Assembly (NCBI GenBank): GCA_021773635.1
Contig: JAJFJV010000021.1
Span: 62,001 to 126,000 of the forward strand
Direction: 5' to 3'
DNA from: Gammaproteobacteria bacterium
GTDB lineage: Bacteria > Pseudomonadota > Gammaproteobacteria > HK1
DNA: 64,000 nt
Made by a program: the position numbers and the translations under genes. The notes under the pieces are model-generated. The model made no database searches and was not told where the DNA came from. It worked only from the letters and a program-made list of their open reading frames with translations. Positions 7,538 through 17,235 of the stretch are shown piece by piece. Positions within the stretch are counted from its first letter, which is position 1. Every line of letters begins with the position of its first letter.

Positions 7538-8275
7538 TCACTGGTCTTTTCTCCATTCGCTCATGCGGGCCTTCACTCGCAACAGAGCCTGACTATGAAT
7601 CTGGCATACCCGGGATTCGCTCACATTCAGCACCTCTCCCGTTTCACGCAGGTTGAGTTCCTCATCATAATAAAGCGACATCACCAGGCGTTCCCGCTCT
7701 GGCAGACTGGCGATTGCGCGCGCAAGGGCCTCACGGAATTGCGCAAACTCCAGGGCGTCGAGTGGCCCGGTGGGACCCTCGGCCCGAGCCTCCTTGACCG
7801 ACTCGCTGGTACTCGCCAGTTCATCAAAACTGAATATCTTGTGGCCAGCCGCATCGCGCAAAATGCGGTGATAGTCATCCAGGGAAATATCCAGCACATC
7901 GGAAACTTCGGAGTCCCGGGCGTCCCGGCCTTCCCGCATTTCGATACCGTGAATCGCCTGACTAACCTCGCGCATCTTGCGGTGTAGCGAACGGGGCGCC
8001 CAGTCGCTCTTGCGGATTTCGTCAAGCATCGCGCCGCGGATTCGGATGCCACCATAGGTCTCAAAACTCGCTCCCCGGCTGGGATCGTAATTCTGCGCGG
8101 CTTCCAGCAGGCCTATCATGCCCGACTGAATCAGGTCATCCGCCTGCACACTCGACGGCAAGCGGCTCACCAAATGGTAGGCGATACGCTTTACCAGTGG
8201 CGCATAACGCTCCACCACCTGCTCCTGCGTTTCGGCCTGAGCCTGCATCTCTTTGTAAGCGCCGAGCCCGGTCAT
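7538..8275 (-). CDS. fliA: Flagellar sigma factor FliA (sigma-28)
   Basis: A 245-residue sigma-70-family factor. Region 2 contains VERYAPLVKRIAYHL, DLIQSGMIGLLEAAQNYD and FETYGGIRIRGAMLDEIRKSDWAPRS. Region 4 contains LPERERLVMSLYYDEELNLRETGEVLNVSESRVCQIHSQA. It directs late flagellar genes; matching sites are seen before fliC and flgM, and its antagonist FlgM is at 45702-46022. Its start overlaps the fleN stop as ATGA. Confidence 0.96.
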   Translation of the reverse strand: MTGLGAYKEMQAQAETQEQVVERYAPLVKRIAYHLVSRLPSSVQADDLIQSGMIGLLEAAQNYDPSRGASFETYGGIRIRGAMLDEIRKSDWAPRSLHRKMREVSQAIHGIEMREGRDARDSEVSDVLDISLDDYHRILRDAAGHKIFSFDELASTSESVKEARAEGPTGPLDALEFAQFREALARAIASLPERERLVMSLYYDEELNLRETGEVLNVSESRVCQIHSQALLRVKARMSEWRKDQ

Positions 8276-9177
8276 GGCCTCGCGTCCCTCCCCCGTTGAC
8301 TCACCTGTATCAGGCGTTCGACAAAAAACTCCAACTGCCCGCTCGCCTCAGTCGGTACAGGCCAGTTATCGGCCACAACAGCCAATTTCTTGAATGCCAA
8401 GGCCGCCTGGCTACGTGGGTAGGCTTCAATGACGGCCCGCTGGCGCTGAATTGCCTTGCGCAAATACTCATCAAAGGGGATCGCTCCCATATAATCGAGC
8501 GACACATCAAGGAAACGATCGGTCACATTCAATAGCTTTATAAACAGCGCCTTACCCTCGCTTGCACTACGCGTCATATTGGCCACCACCCGGAAGCGGT
8601 GACGTCCGTGGTCGCGATGCAGGGTCTTGATCATGGCATAGGCATCAGTAATTGAGGCGGGTTCATCACAGACTACTACCACGATTTCCTGACTGGCCTT
8701 GCTGAAGTTAAGTACGTTCTCGGCAATACCTGCAGCGGTATCTACGATGAGCACCTCGGCACCGTAGCCAAACTCACTGAAGGCATGGATCAGACCTGCA
8801 GTTTCCGCAGCACCCAGTTCCGCCATCCGGCGCACGCCAGAGGCCGCCGGAATAACCTTGATCCCCCCGGAGGTTTCAATGGCCACCTCATCCAGGGTCG
8901 CCTCACCGTTGATCACGTGGGAAAGATTATGCTTTGGCCGTAGCCCCAATAACACATCAACATTGCCAAGCCCGAGATCTGCATCCATGAGCAGAACCTC
9001 CCGACCCAGAGCGGACATCGCAAGGGCCAGATTAACCGAGACATTGGTCTTGCCAACGCCACCTTTTCCACCCGTAACCGCAATCACCCGCACGCCGTCG
9101 GGGCTAACCATGCGCCGCAAACCCGCAGCTTGATCTACGCTGACTGGACTAGCGGGCACTTGCCAGCCCTTCAGCAT
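8272..9177 (-). CDS. fleN: Flagellar number regulator FleN (FlhG), MinD-like ATPase
   Basis: A ParA/MinD-family ATPase of about 300 residues that limits polar flagella to one and restrains FleQ. It has QAAGLRRM near the start, Walker A GGKGGVGKTN, DADLGLGNVDVLLGL and IPAASGVRRMAEL. I use the ATG at 9177. A GTG at 9159 has a better ribosome site (GAAGGG 8 bases before) and may be the real start; the frame also extends to 9234 inside flhF. It overlaps flhF, consistent with the conserved flhF-fleN-fliA order. Confidence 0.93.
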   Translation of the reverse strand: MLKGWQVPASPVSVDQAAGLRRMVSPDGVRVIAVTGGKGGVGKTNVSVNLALAMSALGREVLLMDADLGLGNVDVLLGLRPKHNLSHVINGEATLDEVAIETSGGIKVIPAASGVRRMAELGAAETAGLIHAFSEFGYGAEVLIVDTAAGIAENVLNFSKASQEIVVVVCDEPASITDAYAMIKTLHRDHGRHRFRVVANMTRSASEGKALFIKLLNVTDRFLDVSLDYMGAIPFDEYLRKAIQRQRAVIEAYPRSQAALAFKKLAVVADNWPVPTEASGQLEFFVERLIQVSQRGRDARP

Positions 9178-10300
9178 AGGCCGGCTCAATGCCGGTACGG
9201 TTGAGCGGCTGTTTTTGCTGCTTGCCCAGCGCAACTGCCCGACTTAACAACGACTGAGCCCGGGCCGGGGCAATATCCTCCGGAACCCGTTGCCCTTCAG
9301 TGACGTAGGCAACCGGTAAATGGTTCAGGATAATGCTCGAAATCACGCCACCAAGACATGCTGACTCATCCAGCTTGGTAACCACGGTCCCGTCAATAGC
9401 TACTTTCTGGAAGGCGCGCACCGTCTCCTCCAACACCTGGGATTGCGAGGTGGCGGAAAGCACCAGATAGCATTTCACCCGGGGGGAACTGGCGCTAATC
9501 ATCGCCACCTGCTGTGACAAGCGGATATCTCTCTGACTCATACCTGCGGTATCTATAAGTACCAGCCTCCGCTCACGAAATTGTTCCAATGCATCGGTAA
9601 GCGCTTCGCGCCCCTCCACCACCTGCATGGGAATCCCCATGATACGTGCAAAGGTGCTGAGTTGCTGATGGGCACCCACCCGAAAGTTGTCGGTGGTCAA
9701 CAGGGCAACATTTTCGGCGCCATGACGCAAGGCAAAACGTGCAGCCAGTTTGGCAATGGTGGTGGTTTTCCCAACCCCGGTAGGCCCGAGCAGGGCGTAG
9801 ACCCCGCCATCACCCAGCAGATCGTGGCTGGCAGGACAAATATCCCGGGACAAGGTATGAAGTGCTTCCTTCCAGGCGCTCCGGGCATCAAGCTTTTCCG
9901 GGATCTGATCCGCCACTCGCTGGGCGAGTCGATGGCTGATGCCAAGCTCCGCAAGTTGCCGGAATACCCCGGCACGCAGCGGATGCTGCCGCTCCTGCTC
10001 ACCCCAGACCAGGCCCGAAAGCTGATGTTCAAGTAATCCGCGCAGGTATTTCAGCTCTTCCCCGACGGCCGCGATGGAGGCCGCTTGATCAGACGGGTGA
10101 ACGTGGCTTTCATCGGCATCAAACTCAACTGATTCCTGATGCTCCTGCCAGTTTTCATCGTAGTCAGTGGCCGCTGAAATCTCGATCCCGTCATCCAGTT
10201 TACGATTGGATAGAATGACCGCATCGGGGCCAAGGTCCTCGCGCACCCGTTGAATCGCTGCGCGCATATCAGATGCAAAATAGCGTTTGATTTTCATCAT
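9149..10300 (-). CDS. flhF: SRP-like GTPase FlhF, flagellar polar placement
   Basis: 383 residues. The N-terminal MKIKRYFASDMRAAIQRVREDLGPDAVILSN is the FlhF B-domain start. The NG GTPase domain has LLGPTGVGKTTTIAKLAARFAL (P-loop), TTDNFRVGAHQQLSTFARIMGIP, LIDTAGMSQRD and VVTKLDESACLGG. It marks the pole for flagellar assembly and is checked by FleN, encoded next. It is on the short side for the family because the B-domain linker is compact. Confidence 0.95.
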   Translation of the reverse strand: MMKIKRYFASDMRAAIQRVREDLGPDAVILSNRKLDDGIEISAATDYDENWQEHQESVEFDADESHVHPSDQAASIAAVGEELKYLRGLLEHQLSGLVWGEQERQHPLRAGVFRQLAELGISHRLAQRVADQIPEKLDARSAWKEALHTLSRDICPASHDLLGDGGVYALLGPTGVGKTTTIAKLAARFALRHGAENVALLTTDNFRVGAHQQLSTFARIMGIPMQVVEGREALTDALEQFRERRLVLIDTAGMSQRDIRLSQQVAMISASSPRVKCYLVLSATSQSQVLEETVRAFQKVAIDGTVVTKLDESACLGGVISSIILNHLPVAYVTEGQRVPEDIAPARAQSLLSRAVALGKQQKQPLNRTGIEPAYAEGLASAR

Positions 10301-10353
10301 CTAGTCCTGTTTCAGTTTGCCGCCGCCACGCCGAAATGCTGCATCCCGGGTGG

Positions 10354-12459
10354 TTAGTGAACCGCTGCTGCCGCAAGCCCGGGCTCACCACCCACCGCCG
10401 CGATCACCCGTACCTGAACCTCATCCGGAACCTCTCCATAGGAGAGTACCCGCAAGCCACCACTCCCCGTACGTGCAAAACGTGCCAGCAACAAACGCAG
10501 GGGGTCCGGAACCAAAAGCACTGCCGGGTCCCCGCTGTTCTCTTGTTTCTGGGTCGCCTCCTGTAGTGCCCACTGCAGGCGTTCCGATAAGCCCGGCTCC
10601 AGCATGGCGCCCTCACCACCACCGGCCTGCAGTGAATCCTGCAATAAACGATCCAATCCAGGATCTATAGTAATCACTGAAAGTTCACTTCTCAAGTCAT
10701 TGATATTTTGCACGATTAGACGCCCCAAACTCCGGCGAACTGCAGCAGTCAATACGTCAGGATCCTGACTACGTGAGGCATGGTCCGCCAATGTTTCGGC
10801 GATGGTGCGGGTATCCCGTATCGGCACGCCTTCCCGCAATAAATTCTGCAGTACTCTCACCAGACTGGCCGGTGGTAATTTCTCCGGCTCCAGCTGCTCC
10901 ACCAGCTTGGGGGTGCGCTCCTGCAAACGATCGAGTAGCTGCTGCACTTCCTCGTGACCCAGTAGTTCGTGAGCATGTTCCTGAATGGCATGGCTCAGAT
11001 GGGTGGCAATAACGGTGCTCGCATCCACCACCGTATAACCAAAAGTCTGTGCCTGGTCCCGCTGCCCCGGATCTATCCATACCGCCTCCAGGCCAAACAC
11101 CGGGTCCTCACCGGCCTCTCCATTGAGCTCACCAAAAACCTGCCCGGGATTGATGGCCAGCTCCCGCTCCGGTTGAATCCGCCCTTCCCCCACGGTGACG
11201 CCCTTCAGGCTGAGCCGGTAGCTGTCTGGCGATAATTCCAGGTTATCGCGAATGTGAACCGCCGGTACCAGAAAGCCCAACTCGCGGGAAAGCTTCTTTC
11301 GTACCCCCTTGATGCGCCCCATCAACTGTCCATTCTGGGCAGTATCCACCAGTGGAATCAGCCGATAACCTACTTCAAGCCCCAGCGGATCAATGATGGG
11401 GACATCCTCCCAGCTGAGTTCCTTGGGGGTGGTGGTCGTCGGGGGCGGCGTATGATCAACGGCGGCTTCCCCCTCGCTTCGCCGGTGCATCAAATAAAAT
11501 CCGCTTCCCCCCGCCAGTGCCGCAAGGCTCAGAAAGGCCAGATTGGGCATTCCTGGCACCAATCCCATAGCACCCACGATACCGGCGGCAATCAGCAGTG
11601 TTCTGGGATCGTCGAAGAGCTGCTGGATTATCTGCCCGCCCACATCCTGGGCGGAGGAGACCCGGGTTACCATCAGGGCGGCGGAAGATGACAGCAGCAA
11701 CGACGGAATCTGCGCCACCAGGCCGTCACCGATAGTGAGCAGAGCATAGTTTTGCAGGGCCGTTTCAAAAGACAAGCCATGTTGCAGCATGCCGATAAAC
11801 AGGCCGCCGATAATATTGATAAACAGGATGAGGATACCGGCTACAGCATCACCACGAACAAATTTACTGGCGCCATCCATGGCACCATAGAAATCTGCCT
11901 CTTCCGCTACATCCCGGCGCCGTGCGCGGGCCTCGTCCTGGCTAAGCAGACCAGAATTCAGATCGGCATCGATGGCCATTTGCTTGCCCGGCATGGCATC
12001 CAGGGTAAAGCGTGCACTGACCTCGGCAATGCGCCCCGCGCCCTTGGTGACCACCACAAAATTGATGATCACCAGGATCGAAAAGACCACCAGACCAACC
12101 GCATAGTTACCGCCGATGACAAAGGCACCAAAGGCCTCGATTACCTGCCCCGCTGCATCGGTACCGGTATGGCCCTCCAGCAACACCACCCGCGTAGAGG
12201 CAATGTTGAGTGCCAGACGCAATAGCGTGGTAACCAGCAACACGATGGGGAAAACCGCGAAGTCCAGCGGACGGCGGGAGTAAATCGCGGCCAGAATGAC
12301 CACCATGGAGAGTGAGATATTGAAGGTGAACAACACATCCAGTACGAAGGGCGCCAGCGGCACCACCATCATCGCAAGCAAGGCGAGCAACAGCAGAGGC
12401 ACACCCAGGCCACTCGCCTGCAGACCACGAACATTTGCCAGCACTGCTTGCGGGCTCAT
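10354..12459 (-). CDS. flhA: Flagellar export gate protein FlhA
   Basis: A 701-residue export-gate protein. The N-terminal half has about eight membrane segments and the FHIPEP-type region (ARFTLDAMPGKQMAIDADLNSGLL and EADFYGAMDGASKFVRGDAVAGI). The C-terminal cytoplasmic half binds chaperone-substrate complexes. An AAGGAAGGA ribosome site precedes the ATG. It lies between flhB and flhF, as in Pseudomonas. Confidence 0.96.
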   Translation of the reverse strand: MSPQAVLANVRGLQASGLGVPLLLLALLAMMVVPLAPFVLDVLFTFNISLSMVVILAAIYSRRPLDFAVFPIVLLVTTLLRLALNIASTRVVLLEGHTGTDAAGQVIEAFGAFVIGGNYAVGLVVFSILVIINFVVVTKGAGRIAEVSARFTLDAMPGKQMAIDADLNSGLLSQDEARARRRDVAEEADFYGAMDGASKFVRGDAVAGILILFINIIGGLFIGMLQHGLSFETALQNYALLTIGDGLVAQIPSLLLSSSAALMVTRVSSAQDVGGQIIQQLFDDPRTLLIAAGIVGAMGLVPGMPNLAFLSLAALAGGSGFYLMHRRSEGEAAVDHTPPPTTTTPKELSWEDVPIIDPLGLEVGYRLIPLVDTAQNGQLMGRIKGVRKKLSRELGFLVPAVHIRDNLELSPDSYRLSLKGVTVGEGRIQPERELAINPGQVFGELNGEAGEDPVFGLEAVWIDPGQRDQAQTFGYTVVDASTVIATHLSHAIQEHAHELLGHEEVQQLLDRLQERTPKLVEQLEPEKLPPASLVRVLQNLLREGVPIRDTRTIAETLADHASRSQDPDVLTAAVRRSLGRLIVQNINDLRSELSVITIDPGLDRLLQDSLQAGGGEGAMLEPGLSERLQWALQEATQKQENSGDPAVLLVPDPLRLLLARFARTGSGGLRVLSYGEVPDEVQVRVIAAVGGEPGLAAAAVH

Positions 12460-12490
12460 TTGTCCTTCCTTATGCCGTTAATGATCACGA

Positions 12491-13624
12491 TTAATCCTTG
12501 CGCAGTTCTTCGGGTATGGGCAGGTCCCGGAACGAAGGTGCCTTGACCGGGCCGGCATTCATTTCCCGCAGCCGGAACACGTAGGCCAGGACGTTGGCCA
12601 CTGCCAGATACAATCCCCCGGGAATTTCCTGCTCCAGCGCAGTACTGAAATACAGCGCCCGCGCCAGCGGCGGGGCCTCTACCAGCACCACCTTGTGAGC
12701 CCGTGCCGCCTCACGTATACGCTGGGCCACCAAATCAGCGCCCTTGGCCACTACCCGTGGCGCCTGCGCGTGGTCAACGTCATAACGTAATGCCACCGCA
12801 TAGTGTTCCGGGTTGGTAATCACCACATCAGCCTTCGGCACTTGCTCCATCATCCGCCGTTGGGCAAGTTCCTGTTGCAGGCTGCGGATCTTGGTTTTCA
12901 CCTCGGGCTTACCCTCAGTTTCCTTGAATTCCTCCTTCACTTCCTGCCGGCTCATACGCTGTTTCTTGCCGTGGTCCCATAGCTGAAACGGCACATCCGC
13001 AAGGGCGATAACTATCATTGCCGTACACAGCAGCGCGAAGCTCCATGAGAGATAACTGCCCACATGTATCAGGGCCAGACCCAACGGCTCGGTAGCAAGT
13101 CCCAGCGCCTCTTCGGTACGATTCCACAGCAGCAGAATCGCCACCCCGAGGATGAGCAGAAATTTTGCCAGGGCCTTGAACAGCTCCATCAGCCCGCTCC
13201 ACGAGATCACTCGCTTGATACCCTTAATCGGGTCGAGTTTTTCCCATTTAACGGCGAGAGACTTGGTACTAAAAACCCAGCCCCCCAAGGCGGTGGGGGC
13301 CAGCAATGCCACCATCAATGCCAGCAACATAAAGGGTGTGAGGGCAAACACCGCATCCATCATGGCATTCACCAGAAAGGCAACAATTTCCCGCCCCCCC
13401 TGGAAATCACGCGCCTGAGCGAGGAAGCCGCGGCGCATAATAGCGAGCAGGTCACCCACCAGCGCCGGACCCATGGCGATCAGGCCGAAAGAGGAGGCCA
13501 GCAACAGCAGTGTCGTATTGAGTTCCCGGGAGCGGGCAACCTGTCCTTCTTCCCGCGATTGTTGCAGGCGGCGTGGTGTTGCCTCTTCTGTTTTCTCCTG
13601 CCCGCTATCCTGTCCTTCCGGCAT
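12491..13624 (-). CDS. flhB: Flagellar export switch protein FlhB
   Basis: 377 residues with the usual start MPEGQDSGQEKTEEATPRRL, four membrane segments, and a cytoplasmic domain holding the autocleavage site as NPEH (VVITNPEHYAVALRYD) where Salmonella has NPTH; Asn and Pro, which drive cleavage, are kept. The C-terminal domain is the counterpart of the separate FhlB-like protein at 589-888. The start overlaps the fliR stop by one base (TGATG). Confidence 0.96.
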   Translation of the reverse strand: MPEGQDSGQEKTEEATPRRLQQSREEGQVARSRELNTTLLLLASSFGLIAMGPALVGDLLAIMRRGFLAQARDFQGGREIVAFLVNAMMDAVFALTPFMLLALMVALLAPTALGGWVFSTKSLAVKWEKLDPIKGIKRVISWSGLMELFKALAKFLLILGVAILLLWNRTEEALGLATEPLGLALIHVGSYLSWSFALLCTAMIVIALADVPFQLWDHGKKQRMSRQEVKEEFKETEGKPEVKTKIRSLQQELAQRRMMEQVPKADVVITNPEHYAVALRYDVDHAQAPRVVAKGADLVAQRIREAARAHKVVLVEAPPLARALYFSTALEQEIPGGLYLAVANVLAYVFRLREMNAGPVKAPSFRDLPIPEELRKD

Positions 13625-14403
13625 CAGCTTCCCCCCGCAATCAGGCCGCGCAGACCAACGAAAGCGAAATCAATCAAACCGGATGTCTGGGCAACGATGG
13701 TTGGCAAGGTATACAGCATCACCGCAAAGCCAAAGATGATGGCGACGGGAAAGCCAATTACAAAAATATTGAGTTGCGGGGCCGCGCGGGTCATGACTCC
13801 AAAGGCCATATTGACCGTCAGCAGGGTGGCCATCGCCGGTAGCGCCAACAGGGTTGCGGTCGCAAATACCCATCCGGTTTGACCGGTAATTCCCCACAGG
13901 CCGGCGCGGCTCAGACCCTCGAAACCCACCGGCAAAATTCTAAAGCTGTCGGCAAGCACCGTAATGGCCAGCAAGTGGCCGTCCAGAGCCAGGAAAACCA
14001 GTGTCACTACGATGATATAAAACTGGCTCAGCACCGGTACATTGATACCATTCGCCGGATCAACCATTGAGGCAAAGCCCAGGCCCATCAGGTGGGCGAC
14101 TATCTGTCCCATGAGCTCCATCACCATAAACATCAGCCGCAGGGCGAAGCCCATTCCCAGGCCGATCACCACCTGCTGCACGGTAATCAGCAAGCCTTTC
14201 ATTGAGGCCGGCTCCACCACCGGCATGGGGGCAAGTACCGGGGAAATCGCCAGACTCAACATCAGCGCCACTACCAACGTGACCCGCGGGGGTGTCCCAC
14301 GACGGCCAAAAACCGGGGCGGCGCTGACAAAGGCAGAAATACGCACAAAGGGCCAGAACCATGACGACAGCATCGCAGCGACTTCCAGGCTTGTAATGCT
14401 CAT
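13624..14403 (-). CDS. fliR: Flagellar export protein FliR
   Basis: A 259-residue, highly hydrophobic protein with the FliR start (MSITSLEVAAMLSSWFWPFVRISAFV), the family segment FGRRGTPPRVTLVVAL and the central LRLMFMVMELMGQIVAHLMGLGFASMVDP. It is part of the FliPQR export channel and is encoded between fliQ and flhB in one run. Confidence 0.95.
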   Translation of the reverse strand: MSITSLEVAAMLSSWFWPFVRISAFVSAAPVFGRRGTPPRVTLVVALMLSLAISPVLAPMPVVEPASMKGLLITVQQVVIGLGMGFALRLMFMVMELMGQIVAHLMGLGFASMVDPANGINVPVLSQFYIIVVTLVFLALDGHLLAITVLADSFRILPVGFEGLSRAGLWGITGQTGWVFATATLLALPAMATLLTVNMAFGVMTRAAPQLNIFVIGFPVAIIFGFAVMLYTLPTIVAQTSGLIDFAFVGLRGLIAGGS

Positions 14404-14438
14404 GTTTACATCCTCGCCACTTGCGCGCCGTAGCAGAC

Positions 14439-14708
14439 CTAGCCAATAAGGTAGGGAATGCTTTCCACCAGACCCTGGGTGTAGTCGATCATGAGTGACA
14501 GCATCCAGGGACCCGCCAGCACCACCACAATCAGAGTGACGATGAGCTTGGGAATGAAGCTCAAGGTCATCTCGTTAATCTGGGTGGCAGCCTGAAACAT
14601 GCTGACCAGCACACCCACCGTCAGCGCCGGCACCAGCAAGACCAGAATCAGCACCAGGGTGATCTCCAGCCCCTGGTGTATAGCCGTCATCGCCGTCTCG
14701 GCATTCAT
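14439..14708 (-). CDS. fliQ: Flagellar export protein FliQ
   Basis: An 89-residue protein with two membrane helices: ITLVLILVLLVPALTVGVLVSMFQAATQINE and PKLIVTLIVVVLAGPWMLSLM. The length and the AATQINEMTLSFIPK turn are standard for FliQ. It lies between fliP and fliR. Confidence 0.95.
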   Translation of the reverse strand: MNAETAMTAIHQGLEITLVLILVLLVPALTVGVLVSMFQAATQINEMTLSFIPKLIVTLIVVVLAGPWMLSLMIDYTQGLVESIPYLIG

Positions 14709-14718
14709 TGCGATCTGT

Positions 14719-15456
14719 TCACACGTAGAAGCTCGATGCCAGGGTGCCGAGAATCAGGGTCCAGCCATCCACCAGGACAAACAGCAGGATCTTGAAGGGA
14801 AAGGAGATAATCAGTGGCGACAACATCATCATGCCCATGGACATCAGCACACTGGCCACCACCAGATCGATGATCAGAAAGGGAATGAAAATAAGGAAGC
14901 CAAACTGGAAGGCGGTCTTGAGCTCGCTGGTAACAAAGGCGGGCATCAGGTAGACAAAACCCACATCCTGCGCATTTTCCGGGGCCTCCTTGCCCGCAAT
15001 CTCCAGAAACAGGGCCAGGTCGGTTTCCCGAGTGTGTTGCAGCATGAAGCCATGCAATGGCGTCTGAGCCCGCCCGACCGCTTCCTGGAAGCCCAACTCC
15101 TCATTCAGATAAGGCTGTAGCGCCTCGGCATTAATACGCTCCAGTACCGGATGCATGATGAACAGGGTTAAAAACAGGGTTAGCCCCAGCAGCACCTGGT
15201 TAGAAGGAGTCTGCGCCGTTCCCAGAGCCTGCCGCAATATGGCCAGCACCACTACGATGCGGGTGAAAGAGGTCATCATCACCAGAAAGGCGGGCAACAG
15301 GGTCAGCCCCGTCATCAACGCCAGCAATTGCAGGGACAAGGTATAGCTCTGGCTACCATCCCCCGTGGTGTTGACCGAAAAAGCGGGCACGCCAGGCTCT
15401 GCCAGCGCCAGTAACGGGGCGGTAAAGAGCAGGATAAAGATCACTGTCCGGCGCAT
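14719..15456 (-). CDS. fliP: Flagellar export protein FliP
   Basis: A 245-residue protein with a cleavable signal peptide ([21 protein letters not shown]), [37 protein letters not shown] and the C-terminal [31 protein letters not shown]. These are the FliP family signatures. It forms the core of the FliPQR pore. Confidence 0.96.
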   Translation of the reverse strand: MRRTVIFILLFTAPLLALAEPGVPAFSVNTTGDGSQSYTLSLQLLALMTGLTLLPAFLVMMTSFTRIVVVLAILRQALGTAQTPSNQVLLGLTLFLTLFIMHPVLERINAEALQPYLNEELGFQEAVGRAQTPLHGFMLQHTRETDLALFLEIAGKEAPENAQDVGFVYLMPAFVTSELKTAFQFGFLIFIPFLIIDLVVASVLMSMGMMMLSPLIISFPFKILLFVLVDGWTLILGTLASSFYV

Positions 15457-15457
15457 G

Positions 15458-15901
15458 CTAGCTCACGTCCTGGCCGCGCAGTTTGCCGAGTGCATCACCC
15501 AGTTGTTTGGAAAAACCCTCATGAGTCTTGAGTTCGGCCACCTGAATCGGCTGCTCCAGCACATGCAGGGTCTCAATGCGCCCGGGAGCAACACCCAACA
15601 GTAATTGGGTTTCGCCCACCTCCAGCAACACGACTCGTTCCCGGGTACCCATGGACAAACCACCCAGAATCCGCATTTGACCATTGGCGCCAGGCTGGAT
15701 GCGCAACAATCGGCGCATCAGCCAGGCACAAAACACCACGGCCACCAATACCAGACCCAGGCCCATCAACACCTGCAGGATAGTCTCGCCACCCAGGGGC
15801 GATGGCGGGACTGGAGGGCCCTCGGTTACCGCGGCCCACAAGGGTGACTGCCATAACAACAGTCCGAAAAACAGGCTTCTCTGTATCGCCAAGGTTTTCA
15901 T
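15458..15901 (-). CDS. fliO: Flagellar protein FliO
   Basis: 147 residues: a signal or first hydrophobic segment, one membrane helix ([22 protein letters not shown]), then a small cytoplasmic domain with [30 protein letters not shown], the FliO hallmark. It assists FliP assembly. It is one base from fliP and just after fliN. Confidence 0.93.
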   Translation of the reverse strand: MKTLAIQRSLFFGLLLWQSPLWAAVTEGPPVPPSPLGGETILQVLMGLGLVLVAVVFCAWLMRRLLRIQPGANGQMRILGGLSMGTRERVVLLEVGETQLLLGVAPGRIETLHVLEQPIQVAELKTHEGFSKQLGDALGKLRGQDVS

Positions 15902-15917
15902 AACCGCTCCCCGGCCA

Positions 15918-16385
15918 CTAACTGAGTTTCTTCACCCGGTCTTGCGGGCTGATAACATCGGTCATGCGAATACCGAACTTTTCATTGACCACCACCACCT
16001 CGCCATGTGCCACCAGGGTTCCATTGGCATACACATCCAGTGGTTCTCCCGCCAGGCGTTCCAGCTCCACAACAGAACCCTGATTAAGCTGCAACAGATT
16101 GCGGATACTGATAGAGGTCCGGCCAAGTTCCATGGACAAGGTCACGGGAATATCCAGAATGGTCTCAAGATCCGGAGACTCCCCCCCACCCCCTGATTTT
16201 TCCGTCAACTTCGGCGTCGGTGCCGGCGCATAGTCCTGTTCCGCGGCCGATTCGGGCGCATCAGCAGTATCGTTGCCCGCATCATCGGCCTCGCCCTGCT
16301 CCTCCTCCACCTCTATCAAATCATCGTCCGCAGCTGCATCACCAAGTTCATCGACAGCCTCATCAGGCTTTGTTTCTTCAGCCAT
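15918..16385 (-). CDS. fliN: Flagellar motor switch protein FliN
   Basis: I take the ATG at 16385 because GGAGG stands 7 bases before it; in-frame ATGs at 16391 and 16418 fit worse. The protein has 155 residues: a long acidic N-terminal region, then the SpoA/C-ring domain ETILDIPVTLSMELGRTSISIRNLLQLNQGSVVELERLAGEPLDVYANGTLVAHGEVVVV. It overlaps the fliM stop by 8 bases. The C-ring domain is complete. Confidence 0.94.
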   Translation of the reverse strand: MAEETKPDEAVDELGDAAADDDLIEVEEEQGEADDAGNDTADAPESAAEQDYAPAPTPKLTEKSGGGGESPDLETILDIPVTLSMELGRTSISIRNLLQLNQGSVVELERLAGEPLDVYANGTLVAHGEVVVVNEKFGIRMTDVISPQDRVKKLS

Positions 16386-17223
16386 TGCCATTCCCTCCCG
16401 GGGCCTTTGCTCTACCACCCGTTCTATTCATGTGCTCCACCACCTGCAGGGCAACATTGCCCCCGGATACGCCCACCTGGGCACGAAACATCGGCACGCT
16501 CTCAGCGGTTGCGAGTACCGTATCGGGGATCTCCACGGGCACGATATCGCCCTTCTTGAGCCTTGCCAGTTGCCTCAGGGAAATCGTGGTCTCGGTCAAG
16601 GTGCTTGCCAAATTCACCTCGGCGGCCTCAATCTCCTCTCGCAGGGCCACACGCCAACGATCGTCCTTATCCGAACGATCGCTTTGCATCCCGGCATCCA
16701 GGAGATCCCGTATGGGCTCGATCATTGAATAGGGCATAGCAACATGCAGATCTCCACCGCCGCCCTCAAAATCCACGTGAAATACGGTGATCACCACGAC
16801 TTCCGTCGGAGTAACGATATTGGCGAAATGGGGATTGACCTCGGAACCTACATGTTCAAACCCCAGATCCATCACTGGCGTCCACGCTTCCTTCAGATCC
16901 TTGAGGACAAATCCCAGCACGCGTTCAATGATGCGGGTCTCTGTCGGGGTAAAATCCCGCCCCTCGATTTTTGCCTGGAAGCGTCCCTCACCGCCAAAAT
17001 AATTGTCGACGATAGAGAACACGAGATTGGGATCGAAGGTAAAAAGAGCGGTTCCCCGAAGCGGCGGAATTTTCACCAGATTCATACTGGCTGGCATAAA
17101 CAAGCCGTGCACATACTCCGCAAACTTGAGCATCTGCACCGTGCCAACCGATATCTCCGGGGGGCGTCGTAACAAATTAAACAGGCTGAGGTGAAAATGG
17201 CGCGCAAAACGCTCGTTAATCAT
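16378..17223 (-). CDS. fliM: Flagellar motor switch protein FliM, core part (middle and C-ring domains) after an in-frame stop
   Basis: 281 residues from the ATG at 17223: MINERFARHFHLSLFNLLRR, the FliG-binding middle domain (NLVKIPPLRGTALFTFDPNLVF, VDNYFGGEGRF) and a C-terminal SpoA domain (LKKGDIVPVEIPDTVLATAESVPMFRAQVG). A normal FliM has about 330 residues. The missing start is found in the same frame directly upstream (17236-17394), cut off by one TAA at 17236-17238 that replaces the residue between RGR and PTLEMINERFA. The ATG used here is 12 bases past that stop; GGAG touches it, so spacing is poor and restart would depend on coupling. If made, this core can build the C-ring but lacks the CheY-P docking peptide. 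A sequencing error cannot be excluded. Confidence 0.85.
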   Translation of the reverse strand: MINERFARHFHLSLFNLLRRPPEISVGTVQMLKFAEYVHGLFMPASMNLVKIPPLRGTALFTFDPNLVFSIVDNYFGGEGRFQAKIEGRDFTPTETRIIERVLGFVLKDLKEAWTPVMDLGFEHVGSEVNPHFANIVTPTEVVVITVFHVDFEGGGGDLHVAMPYSMIEPIRDLLDAGMQSDRSDKDDRWRVALREEIEAAEVNLASTLTETTISLRQLARLKKGDIVPVEIPDTVLATAESVPMFRAQVGVSGGNVALQVVEHMNRTGGRAKAPGGNGNG

Positions 17224-17235
17224 CTCCAGGGTCGG

